From contig JBAMDO010000103.1 of assembly GCA_037074765.1 (NCBI GenBank), positions 124,001-188,000 on the forward strand: a stretch of 64,000 bases of DNA, written 5' to 3'. This document shows, piece by piece, positions 48,204 to 60,054 of the stretch. The notes under the pieces were generated by a model. It had not been told where the DNA came from. It searched no databases and was given only the letters and a program-made list of their open reading frames with translations. Source of the stretch: Mansonella perstans. Lineage: Eukaryota; Nematoda; Chromadorea; Rhabditida; Onchocercidae. The translations under genes were made by a program, and so were the position numbers. Every line of letters starts with the position of its first letter. Positions within the stretch are counted from its first letter, which is position 1.

Positions 48204-51200
48204 ATCACTGAAAAATAAACCTTTGACAAATTTGTATTAACAAAGTTCATTGATTGAAATGGGATGAAATTAACTGGTGCGGGTGACTTCATAAGTGAAA
48301 TGTTTATCAGTTATAAGCTATTTGTTGTAGGACTTTATCCATTCACTATTCAGGAAGGATTCTGTTGTAGGACGATCATCTTCATTCATCAGGCATAGTA
48401 CAAGAGTACGCATAGCGCGGGGGAGAGGGGGGGGTTATTTCTTTCGAAAATGTCATGCTGTTTGGCATCTTTTTACCGTTCTCATACGGATCCCTGCAAA
48501 AATCTCATTCTTTAAAACTTTTAACGTTTTTTTCTCTTTCGCAAAAATAAAATTTCATCGAGCTATCAGTGCAAAACAAATGCACATTTACATGCTCGAA
48601 TAGAACATTAAAGGAAGCCTTTAAAAAAAGCAAGTAAAACATTTCAGTGAAAAGAACAAATATAAAGCCATTTCCCTTATGTAAAGTAAAACATGCTTCG
48701 TGTACCAATCATTAACGTATGCATCGTATGATCGGTGTTTGAATTTAGATTTTCATATTGGATTACCCATTAATGGAGTTATCTCAACGAAAATTGAGTT
48801 CAATTGATATACAGTGCTAGGAACTAACAAGCATGTTTACAATAATTGCTATTTATTCAACAGTGTTGATGACATTTTAACGGAATGCAAATTTGGAAAT
48901 ATTAATTTATTTTGATGTACCAGTCAGTTCATGCAATTCATTTGATTGATAACTTAGAATATTATTCTCCTCTTATACAGGAGCAAATTGTAGAGCATTT
49001 TGCTTCATGTCGCTGAATTAAAAATGTGCGATAATGCATTTGTTTTGCTGTTGTATAAATTTCATTTCGAACTAACTGAACAGTTTCTGGTGCAAAACAA
49101 AGTTTACTGTCACAAATAGATTTTGATCACTTCTGCTGATTGAAATAACGAGCAAAGCAAAATCGATAAGTTTTACATCGCCATTTGAATCCAGGGGCAC
49201 ATTTTTAGCTTTAAATCACGATGTACAACATTATCATATAGTGAAAATAACGGACTGCTTCTGCTAGCTGCCGGAACAAGCGACAAGGTCTGGGAATTCA
49301 GATGCTGGAATTTAGACTTCATTAGTTCTCCTAAAGTTATTGAAATTTTAATTGATTTGCAGAAATAGAACAGCACTTAGGTCAATTAGTTTTTCCAGAC
49401 ATCATATAAATATGCCAATATTTCTGGTCGGATAAAGAAATATATGAAGCAAATGTAAATAAGGCTCAGATGTTCCCAACAAAACTTTATACATCATATT
49501 AAGGACTACAGTAATTATATTTTCAATAGTTTGATGACTTTGAACGAAAAACATGCGTAGTTGCTTATCAGGGATTCTTCCGTTGAAGGATCAAGTGCAG
49601 CAGAGTTCCGTCGAAATGATATTCATTGATGACAGCAATTTTAATTGGATGAGGTATTCGAATTGACAATGCCTAAACTTTGATATAAGGTATGTTTTAA
49701 TCATAGTGAAAGTATGTTATTGTAACACAGTCTGACAAATCTTCTTTCCAAACTTTTAAGTCAAATTTGCAAGTAAGATTAAAACGCATTCCGATGATCG
49801 GGAAGTTCATAGCGAATGCAAAATGAAAGTGACATATTGCACATAAAGCGCATTACCTGAGAAGAATGGAATTCATTACTATATCAAATGAATTCTATTA
49901 TCAAAAGCAAATTCTGATGAGTTGAAACTAATTTATAGAAATTGTGAACATAATTAATTAGAGGTGTATCAGAGATTGACTTCATTTTTTTGACGATTTA
50001 TTAGAATCGATCACAAACTCACGTGGGCAATATGCGGATGTCGAAAAAAAACTGAATACACATTTAGCAATGTGCATTCAGTCTTACTTACTCAGCTTTT
50101 CGATAACTAAAATACATGATATTATTGATGTCAGATAATAGCAATAAATAGTCTTCCTAGTCTTCCAGAAATTTCCCTTTTTTTTTCATTTACCTTTTAA
50201 TTTTCATTTTCTAATAGTCAGGCAATTGTCAGCATTATGTTTATTTTAATTAAACTACGTGTATTTCTTCATAACGAAATTGAGCATCTACTTTATGCTC
50301 AAGCTTAATTATTTCTTTTAGATTCGAATCATAATGATGATTTTTAACGAAGTTTGATTTTAAAATTTTAAGTTGCGTTTCTAGTCTTTTTTGGAGTATA
50401 TTGTCAAGTAAATTCGAAAATATTATTCAGGAAGTTACCAATTCTATTTTTAATTCTTCAGTAAACAAACATTAAAGACAATTCAAATAAATACTATCAG
50501 AAAATCTGAAAAGTGGCAATTACGTGAGAAGCGTTATGATGATGTGCAAGACATAATAACAATGAATTATTGCCGTGGTTCTGTTAGCGTAAAGCCAAGC
50601 ATGAATCTATTTCGGTAATTTCAGGACTTGACATTTTAGTGACACCTAAGATTATTATTAATTGTGAGCATTAGTGGCAACGCCACAAATAACATATAGA
50701 AAGGTATTATACGTGTAATGAGGTATTGCATGTTTCTATTGGATTAGCAAAATGCTAATTAACTGTAAGGAGGAAAATTTAAATAAATAGAGTTGAAAAT
50801 AAGAATAGACCTTACAAAGTATAGAATTGGGACAGCTAAATTAAAAATTCGAGTTTGTGAGAATCTCATAAACGGAAATTTACATCGGATATTAGAAATT
50901 TATATTAAAAGAATAACAACTCTTTTGCAATATAGATTCTTTCAAGCCTCAAAATTGATGCTTTGATAACGTTTTTGTTATATTAACTTTGTATTTGGAG
51001 CGCGATCTTCTGTGCCATTCATTTTGCATGATTGCGTACAACATTATTTTAATTGACCTTCAAAGGAGAAGGAATAGAGAAGAAAAAAATCTGAAAAGGG
51101 GACAGGTTTTCGCCCATTAACCCCACATATTAGTTGTTAAGCTCCATGCAACACCAGCACTTATTTTATTAGAATGATAAGCCTTATATTAAAAGTTTTT

Positions 51201-52314
51201 AACGGAACCATTTTCAGTATCATTTTTGGTCTTTAAAACAAATATGAATTAGACGGAAAATAAAAATAGAGGTGGAAAAGGTATGGAATAAGTTTGACAT
51301 CGGATAGATCATCAAAAAAAGAAAATGAAATGGATAAGTAAAAATTATCAAAAAAAGACAAAAATTTTTATCTTGGCAAAAATTTATCAAATTTTAGGGT
51401 GTCCCTCCTTAATAGAAAACGGAAGAGTAAAAAACTCCAAAAATTACATTTGGACAAGACGAAAACAAACTGCCTTATCTTACTACCAGCTTCTTAATTT
51501 CAGCTAAAATTATTTATTTATTCTTGTTGAATTTAATTCAATTAATATTTTTCACTACTTTGACATATTCGCGGAAGCAATAGACTTTCTTTGCTACATA
51601 CATAACATCAAATTACAAGCAATTACGGTATCCCACGTAATAGTAATATAGAGATGCAGTAATTTTCAAAAAAGAACTCAAGTTACCTCCAAATGGAACT
51701 TGATTAAATATTGAAGTATTATCTACTATGAGAACTTAATAAGTGAATCAGAAACTTCATGTATGTACTTGGTAAGAAGATAAACAATTATTATGGATTC
51801 TGAGAAGGTCCACTTGATACTTTCATGTAACAAGAAATTCGCCAAATAAGTTGTGAAATAAAAATTTCAAGTTTTTTCTTGCGAAATAAATTATTACCGC
51901 GGACAAACCGGATGTGACAGAAAGAGATGAGATAGAAATAGAGAACATCGGGAAAGGTATAGTTAACCGATCAACAATTAATTAATTTTTTCCTACTCAC
52001 ACTAACGACATCCCACCCACGCCAAGTAGACGATTTGATCTTTGTTCGTGAAAGGGGAGTGATTTGATCACTGTGAGGTGTTAATATAAAATGTAGAAAT
52101 TGGCAAAGCTTTCATGAAATTTTTTCCATTATTAAGAAACTGTCAGTCCGATACTTCGAATTTTCATTGTCCGATATTTTAAATTTTCGTTTTCCGATAA
52201 TAACAATCATTTGGTTCGATTCTAAGCCTAATACTACGTGACTATAATGCCTTTTATATATCAGGAGGAAATATATTCGATTAACCAGAAAGCGCACATA
52301 TTAGATTCACAAGG
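48084..52314. other. Intergenic region
   Basis: About 4.2 kb, AT-rich. A G-run (GGGGGAGAGGGGGGGG-like) lies near 48420-48434. I found no gene, RNA or transposon signature; open frames are short and low in complexity. Confidence 0.5.
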
Positions 52315-52932
52315 ATGTCCAAGGGATTACCTATATTTATCATTGCCATTATGGTCGTTTTGGCATCTTCTCTGCCACTCCTCAATGATCCTGAAATGAA
52401 GAACAGCGTGGAGAACACGTAAGTCATTCCCCTTTATATAGAAATTTTCGTAAAGAAATGCGACTTTCTCAATGATAACTAACCTATTTGATTCCTAAAC
52501 TGAACAATATTTGATTTTTGTAAAGGAATTCAATCCTGTAACACTTCGCTTGTATCTCAATATCCGTTTCTAAAATTTTATTGCATATTGTAGCTCTTCC
52601 TAATTTCTTGTTTTGAAATGAAAATTTAAAGATTAGCAACAATCATCAGTATTTTTCAAATTTTTGATCCCTCTAATCTGGAGTATAATTTAAGCTACGA
52701 TTTATCATAATTTTTATTCAATCTGACAGAATGCTTGTATTTCAGAAGAGTGAAAAGGCAATGGGATTTTTGGAATATGCACTCAATCAAGTTCAAAACC
52801 CCTTTTTTTAAAATGAAAATCAAACCTCGATACTCGTACGGTATGCATCCATTTGGTGGCGGATATGGACTCGGATATTACGGATATCCTTTTTCACATT
52901 ATCCATACTCGTTCGGAGGATATTACTACTAA
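52315..52932 (+). CDS. Small secreted, dibasic-processed Gly/Tyr-rich peptide precursor (paralogue 1)
   Basis: Two exons, 52315-52418 and 52746-52932, joined in phase 2; 96 codons plus stop. Signal peptide IFIIAIMVVLASSLPL, short acidic pro-region, then TRVKR as a likely furin/kexin-type cleavage site, then a mature part starting QWDFWNMHSIKFKTPFFKMK and a Gly/Tyr-rich tail (GGGYGLGYYGYPF, SFGGYYY). Intron position, RVKR and the KFKTPxFKxKIK core are shared with 54167-54850. The layout recalls nematode Gly/Tyr-rich antimicrobial-like peptides (NLP-29/caenacin type), but the Lys-rich core is not one I know. Function is unknown. Confidence 0.75.
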
Positions 52933-54166
52933 CTTTAAGTCCAGTTACAACCAAAAATGTTTGGATTGGTTAATGTAATGATCTCTCAAGTTGAAAATTA
53001 AAGATGTTGAAAGTTTAATGCATTAAACTGTATGAACTTCCACTATAGATTCGTGATATTAATACGGTCTATGAGCAACCGATATAGAACGCATTAAAAA
53101 GCGAGAAACCATATTTGATTCAAATTGAGCATCATTTGGCAGTCTCATCATAAATTTTCATCCTCAAAATACCATTCTTCTGATTTTTTTTATAAATAAT
53201 CCTATCGAAAATTTGTTAGTCTCGGGCAACTACTAGTAGAAAATTTTTCAAGGAAAATTTCGCATTTTATTGATTTCATTTTTGATCGGTTTTAAACATC
53301 ATTTTTATTATTTGCTCTAAGTTTTTTGGGAATTGGCACCTCTGTACTACTGTTGTTTTACTTTACGGTGAGATCTTTTCAACTTATTCTTTTTTAACAC
53401 TTCCACAACAATTGAAGCTTTCAATCATACTGCTGATAATAATATATGGAAATAATATTAAACGATACTGAATATGTGGATGGAAATGAAAATTTGTCAG
53501 GAAGAAATTATGATAAATTAGCGATAAAAGTTGCAGTGGTTGATAAAGTTAGAAGCCGTTGATATAAGTACTTATTTACAATGTTAATTCATCAGCTATC
53601 ATATCACTTCTTCTATTTGAGCTTTTCAAACAAAAAATTCTGCACAATTTCTAAAATAAAAAATTGGTCAATTTTAAATTATCAGATATTTGTTGCATTG
53701 TTTTTGAAACATACTTGCATACGTTTTTTTTTTTTTGCTATTATGATAACAGTTGTTCTATTTGCTTTATTACTGCATTTGAGCTTTAAATACAAACAAT
53801 CATTACATTCGAATGTGACGACCACAATTCGTTGTATAGTGTGCGATAACCAATTTCTGGAAATCATTCTTTGTTGTCGAGTGCGCAGTATTTTCGGATT
53901 TCTGAAATCTATTGTGATAGTATATTGATTATTGTTCTTCTGAATTTAGTCATCAAAGTTTCTAAGAAATCATTTCATCCTTGATTATATTGAGAAAAGT
54001 TTTTGTTCATTGAGAAAATTTTCAATTCAATAACTTGCCAAGTAGTAGATTAATTCTGCACCTCATCAGACATATTTTAAAATATTGTGCGCTTTGTAAT
54101 GACTGGTGATGAAAGCAAGCGATACCAATGAAACAATCAAAATTAAATTTAATTTCTTTTCAGATA
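52933..54166. other. Spacer between the two peptide genes
   Basis: About 1.2 kb with no third paralogue visible. A plus-strand open frame at 53581-53928 is hydrophobic and poly-T-driven, without splice or family support. The region presumably carries the promoter of the second gene. Confidence 0.5.
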
Positions 54167-54850
54167 ATGTTTAAACAAATGTATTTAGCAGTTCTTTTTT
54201 GTACAGCATGCTTGGCTGTGTCCGCATTTGATTCACACTCAATGAAAGATGGCAGTGGAACGGAAACGTACGCCTTTTCCATAATTCTTTGTCCCTTGGT
54301 GCTTTTATTTTTTAATTACTTTTTCACTTGAACTCAAAGCTTTTGACATTTCGATGCATCCAAATCTGGAAACAAGCAATACTGCTCGAACAATCAGAAA
54401 AAATGAAGAGTCGTTTCCGTTATTCTGACAGTCGATTAGTTAGTAATTAATTAACATAAGTGCAAAAATCCCATGTAAAATTGCTGCTCACGAAAATGTT
54501 TCTCATTTGCACCTTTAGTTATAGTTATTTCCAAATTTTCTTAAATTTTCAGCATCCGAGTGAAACGTTATGGTCTTCTTGGGGGTTACGATTCATATCT
54601 GCATAATTCGCCTTACACATACAAATTTAAAACTCCGCTTTTCAAAGTGAAAATTAAGAGTGGAGGCTATCAAAACGATTTCTTTGCTCATCAACGAAAT
54701 AACCCGTACGGGTTAGGCGGTTTTGCTGGTTTTTATCCATCACATGCTGGCAATTTTTATCCATCACATGCTGGCAATCCTTTCCGCCCTCCACTTAACT
54801 TACCTTATGGTTATCACTACAATCCTTATGGATATGGATGGAATGTATAG
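54167..54850 (+). CDS. Small secreted, dibasic-processed Gly/Tyr-rich peptide precursor (paralogue 2)
   Basis: Two exons, 54167-54267 and 54553-54850, phase 2 junction; 132 codons plus stop. TTTTCAG lies three bases before the ATG, so trans-splicing is likely. Signal peptide MYLAVLFCTACLAVSA, pro-region DSHSMKDGSGTET, cleavage site RVKR, then YGLLGGYDSYLHNS, the core YKFKTPLFKVKIK and a Gly/Tyr/Pro/Asn-rich tail ending GYGWNV. A perfect tandem duplication of eight codons (FYPSHAGN twice, 54736-54779) shows recent growth of the tail. It shares gene structure and core motif with 52315-52932. Confidence 0.78.
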
Positions 54851-55925
54851 ATGATTTTAGTATTTCTTTCAAAATGATATCTCTGTATGATAAGCTGCTC
54901 TACTATGATAAATTGTTGACTTACACTCATTATTTTTTCGAAATATTTTTAAATACGTGAAAAGAATTGAAAAGAAAAAAATCATTAGCTTTGAAAACAA
55001 GAAGCTCGTAAAAGAACTGACAAGGAAGAAAAAGATTGAAGCAGAAAGTTATCCAGTGAACTGCCAAAGGACTTGAATCAACATTTTTGGAAGAAGTTAT
55101 TAAACAAGGAACTGAGAAATTTATAATAATGGCACGGTGGAAGAGATTCGGGATGTCGATAAATGACAAAATAAAAAAAGAAATATGAAAAATTAATGAA
55201 CAGTTGAACTTAGACATGCAAAAATCGAAAAGCTAGAGTCAATTGATTAGGCAGTTATGACGCCACGGAGATATCACAAAAATAGCAGGCAATGTTTTTG
55301 ACGAGTTCACAATTAAATCTAGACATCCTCAAAAAAATATAAACGCATGTACAAGTACAGTAATCAAATTCAGTAAACTGCCAAAATTTTTTGGAACATT
55401 TCTAAAAAGCTCTGTAATTGAGACTGAAAAGTTATTGAATTTGAATTGAATCGAGCGAGTATGGAGTTGGCTTGATACCATAATCAGTGAAACCGTCCTG
55501 ACATTTTTTTCTTACTCTTTCGTATACTATTATCTGAAATCCACCTTTCTCATTATTTAATCGAAATAAAAGATGTATTTTCAGTAAAAATAACAAAAAA
55601 AAAGTTAAATGGAAAAGAAGCCACTCTAAAAATACTCTGAGACAAATTTATTAAGAATTCACTCTAGCGCTGATCTTTTACGGCAAAAGGTTGACTCTAA
55701 CTCCATTAGAATATCCTCTAAAATACTCGCAGCAAAAGATGGTATTCCAAAGCCAAAGCCAATATGCTCCCTTCTTTAACCTTTTTCAAACAAAAATCAA
55801 GCTCAAAACAATTCTTACGATTCTTGTTTATTTTGTTATTATGTTGAGGTCAAAGACTATAACCATTGATGCTGAACAGATATCGAATCTAATAGTACGA
55901 TTCAGTATGAAACTATTGTTAATTT
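54851..55925. other. Intergenic region
   Basis: AT-rich, no supported gene. A plus-strand frame at 55691-55933 contains NLFQTKIKLK, faintly like the KIK core of the neighbouring peptide genes, but lacks the signal peptide, RVKR site and intron. Confidence 0.4.
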
Positions 55926-56463
55926 TCATTTAAAAATAATTTTAGAAATTAAAAACTGTTCGGGGAACACTGAAGAACTTACTTCATCATCCGTGTCATT
56001 GCGTGTGCTGAAAGCTTTGTTGATTTCGGTAACACAAAAGTGTACATTATTACATTGCTGCAGTTCAAAAATTTTCATCAGACGGCGAAAAATGACAAAT
56101 TCGAACAACTTTTCGAATATCACCAGTAATAAGGTGGCAGATCGCAGTGGAGAAACATCCCGGTATATTTGACATTGTGAAAAGATCCCTTTATAAAAAA
56201 TCTTTCATCTCTTCATATTCAATAAAATACTGGGATTGAGCGATTATGTTCGTTTAATAAACAGACAAAAAAGTTTTTTGACGAATAAAAACCAGACGTC
56301 GCTCATTCAGAGCAGAAAAAGTTAAGAAAATGAAAAAAACGCGGTTGTAAACAAACTGAAATTATGTTTCCCGAGAAATTCAGAAGGATTTGGAATAAAA
56401 ACCATTCAGCCGTTTTCATCAGAATTCTATTATTTTCTCTTTCAAAATGTGCAAGGAACAAAC

Positions 56464-57210
56464 CATGGTATGTAAACAAGAGATCTAAGTTATTGAAATG
56501 AGAACAGCAGAATTTATTGAATAACACGAAAAGCCAAGCAGATAGTGAAATCACGACAAATACCATCTGGAAATACAAAAAAAAATCCTGCCATGATCGA
56601 TTAAAATTGATATGTAATTTTAAAACAGTATATGATTGCTCTCGAAAAGGAAAAAATCAATCTTTAAGGTTTGGAAAAAGACTATTCAATATCTTATATA
56701 TGATTGTAGGGGCATAAAAAAGTTCCTAAGCCAGCTAATCACTGCATTATGCTTGAAAACATATTTATTGAGCCTCTAAACCCTTCCAGAAATTCCAAAC
56801 AGATGTTTGAGAGAATAGCAAAGTGACCTTTTCGGACTTAGCAGCAAGTTAATACACAAGAATTTGAACAGGACATTACATTGCTTTTATCTTTCTCATT
56901 GACTGATATACCTTACAGAACTTTCAAATGAGACGAACCGTGGTAACGAGAATCGGATATAACATGGTATTATTGCTATCTTTTAGCGCAAATACGGCAC
57001 AAATGAGGGATGTGATATACATAAAGGTGAAGAAGGAATATTTCACTGCTGCATCAAAGAATCGTAATTCCAGAATAAGGAGTACCAACAGAGTAATCAG
57101 GTTACCGATCACCAGCAACCAACCAACTAACTGCAATCGAATCTAGCAAAGGTAATTGATCATATAGGACTAATATTACTTACAGAAATCAGTATGATGC
57201 GTACATGCAT
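56464..57210 (-). CDS. Small multi-pass membrane protein, partial model
   Basis: Not recognised. Three exons join in phase 0: 57184-57210 (ATG, donor TCT|GTAAGT), 56939-57142 and 56566-56464. They give MHVRIILIS, then two membrane spans (GWLLVIGNLITLLVLLILEL; FTFMYITSLICAVFAL) around a short loop, then MVFVVISLSAWLFVLFNKFCC as a third span. The donor after 56939 (ACG|GTTCGT) is modest; reading through it instead stops at 56924 after VRLI. A coding-like minus-strand exon at about 55966-56060 (CNNVHFCVTEINKAFSTRND, donor GAA|GTAAGT) could be further C-terminal sequence, but phase does not connect. It looks like the four-span type common in nematodes. Confidence 0.5.
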
Positions 57211-60054
57211 TATCAGTCGGAATTATCAGTTTTCTGAACTATTTTGGGCAGTTCGTTTTTGTTTTCCCTACTTAATTTGTTCTCGCATGTCATCTCGCCT
57301 TTTTGATTAAATTCAAGATTGACAGGGGACACTAACCTTGAGATTTTTAACTGATTTCGTTGATATTGTCGTAAATTCAACTGCCTCATTTTGCTTTGAT
57401 GGTGACACAATCATTATTCTTTCAGCACTTTGATTCTTCACTTAATTCACTGATTTTAATATATCAGATGAATTTGCTACCGCAAAACAAAATTTTTTAT
57501 TTTATTATATTCATAAAAAGCTTTAATTTTTTTACTTAGCTTATTTTTCGAAAATCTTTCTTCTCAAAAACTAAAACTTATGTACTATATTTATTTTCAA
57601 ATTGTATGAGCGTTCTGAAAAGTCTCAGACAAAATCTTTTTTTGATAGATCTCATTAACCTTCTACGTGAATAGCAAGTGCAGAAATTCATTTGGAATTC
57701 ATTTTTTAATTCACTTACAGCAAGCAAATATAAAGCCTGAAAATTTTGGAATAAAGGTGGCCTATTTGTTAAACATTGGTAATAACCGCTATCGAAACAT
57801 GTTATCTCTACAAATTAAAACATCAAGAACGTGAAACTGATCAAACTAATGCAAAAAACGATAGAGGATGGATTGGTAGATGAATCGAACTACACAACTT
57901 TATATACCATTTTTCTGCTGGTACAGCTGCTTGATGATACTTCACGAAATTTCGCATTATGCTCCTCCAATCGATTTTGATTCTCCACAAACAGTCCTTT
58001 ATCTCTTTTAAATTTTATAAAAATTTAATAAAAAACTGGAAATTCTTGCTGTCAAAAGCTAGATTTAATTATTAATTTTATCAAAAACTTTCCTTTGACA
58101 TGATGCTGCCAACATTTTACTGATCCTCTTTAAAAGGTATGGGAATTGCATTCAGAAGTTTCTTTCCGCCATCGTTCCAAAATGGGCTTACGGATATACT
58201 TAGAGATATTAATTACAAAGTACAATGGATCATGATCATGATCGGCAACAGTTATTTTCCACAGAAAAGGTAGAAACAAAGAAAAGAGAACGAAGAGCAG
58301 AATATCGGAACATATTTTTGCATTTCCGAGATGAATTTGACCAACCAAGCAACTACTAATTTTAAATTTCGAACAAAGCACGCAAAGTTGTGAAGGCCAA
58401 TAAGCAGATTAAGAGTAGAAGATTAAAGTGAAACTGTAGCATAAACAGTTTCTTTATATCACAATATTTGATTATGTAAAATGTAAAGTTAAAATTATGT
58501 CATGTCGCTAATCGCTGTGACAGTTAGAAAGCGCCATATTAATAAATGACTAGAAATGAATAAAATTTCATTTCCATGACATGTAAAAATCTTAATTATA
58601 TAATAACAATATGATTGAAAACGACTATGGCTCAAACTCTGATACGCAAAATGTAAAAACATCCGTCTAAATCTTATTTACAACTACACTTTTATTCATA
58701 TTTTATAATATAAAAAACTTCACCGTTTTAGAGAAAACAGTTTTTTGTCCCAAATATTAAGACATCACATATGAGATGTTCGAAAAAAACAGTATTGAAA
58801 ATATAAGCAAATATGTTTCCCACAACGTGATCAAAATCACAATAAAGTTCCATCGCCATAAATCTTGAAAAAGATTTGAGACACAATCCAGCAGAGAGTA
58901 TTTCAAAAAGGAAGACATAACAGCTTAACCAACAATTTAAATTTCGGAGTATATTTCTGTTAATCTATATGAAATAAGGCCAGGATTTGTACACGACTGC
59001 ACTACACCCACAAAATTTCTAAAAATGAAAGCAGCCTAGGCAACATGAAAAAGTTTTGCTACATGAAAAATGTTGCAAAACTTTTAATTCTTTGAACATT
59101 GAAAGATAGCTCTATACAACAATATATTAGATGTGTGATCTGTAGTACCTGTTAGCAAAGAAATCACGACTGATTCAGAATAAAAGAATCTACCTTATAG
59201 CTCTTTTTGACTATCTCAGTTCAACATATTTCATCATATTTCTAGCTTCAAAGAATGTGCAATGCATTTAATAATTGAAAATTATGCTTCTGTAATATCA
59301 AAAATTCTTGAAGTTCTTTGTATGAAAATTCTGCTATAGTACGGATATTCAGTATAATTCAAATTAATATTCTTTGTACAACCGAATCGCTTTCAGGTAA
59401 TATTTAAGGTGAATTATGTATGTAACGAACATGATGACAAAGTCAAGTGGTCAATATAATTAATGAAAAATGATGACACAGCCAATTGGCTCATGTGAAT
59501 AATAACTAAAGGCACCTTAGTTCTACTCTACCGAGTTCTACTACTCTACCAAGTTCTACTACCCTACCGAGTTCTACTCGCTGCTTGAACCAATATCAAA
59601 GTCTCAAAATTTACGAAGGCAGCTACGAAAGTAATAATGCATAAGCTCCGATGGTCATAACTTTGGTTTGAATTGTACAAAGGAACAACAATTGCACAAT
59701 GAAAAAACTCTTTTTAAAGTATTCCTATATACACACCAAGAGATGAATTAGCTACAAATGTACAGAGATAAGAAAGGTAAGGTGCCAGAATCATTTATAT
59801 GCCATTCATTTCGAATATACGAAAGAGAAGCATAAAACACAGTCTCACTCTGTTCTGTATGAGAATCAAACCAAACACTCCAGTTGAGAGAGCTCTTAAC
59901 TCATGATTTCCTTCGAATTTATCCTCCACTTTTAGAACAAAATGAAAGCAAAATGGTAATTCGAAAAATAATGTTCAAAATTAGATCCATATTCTAAACT
60001 GATTGAACACTCACATATAATAACTTGAAGGAACTATAAATATCATTTTAAACG
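57211..60054. other. Intergenic region downstream of CDK8
   Basis: About 2.8 kb. It includes a possible minus-strand exon at 58130-58358 with one membrane span (DILLFVLFSLFLPFLW) followed by ADHDHDP and a basic C-terminus, without a found start, and an imperfect 20-22-base triplication near 59519-59580 (CTACCGAGTTCTACT units). No RNA gene was seen. Confidence 0.4.
59519..59580. repeat. Short tandem repeat, CTACC(G/A)AGTTCTACT units
   Basis: Three to four imperfect copies of a TTCTACT-CTACCGAG unit lie in a row, with variants CTACCAAG and CTACCCTACC. It is non-coding, in the CDK8 downstream region. Confidence 0.8.

Noticed and set aside
55691..55933. Third member of the secreted peptide family (contains NLFQTKIKLK).
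   Set aside because: No signal peptide, no RVKR, no matching intron, and the core match is only a few residues.
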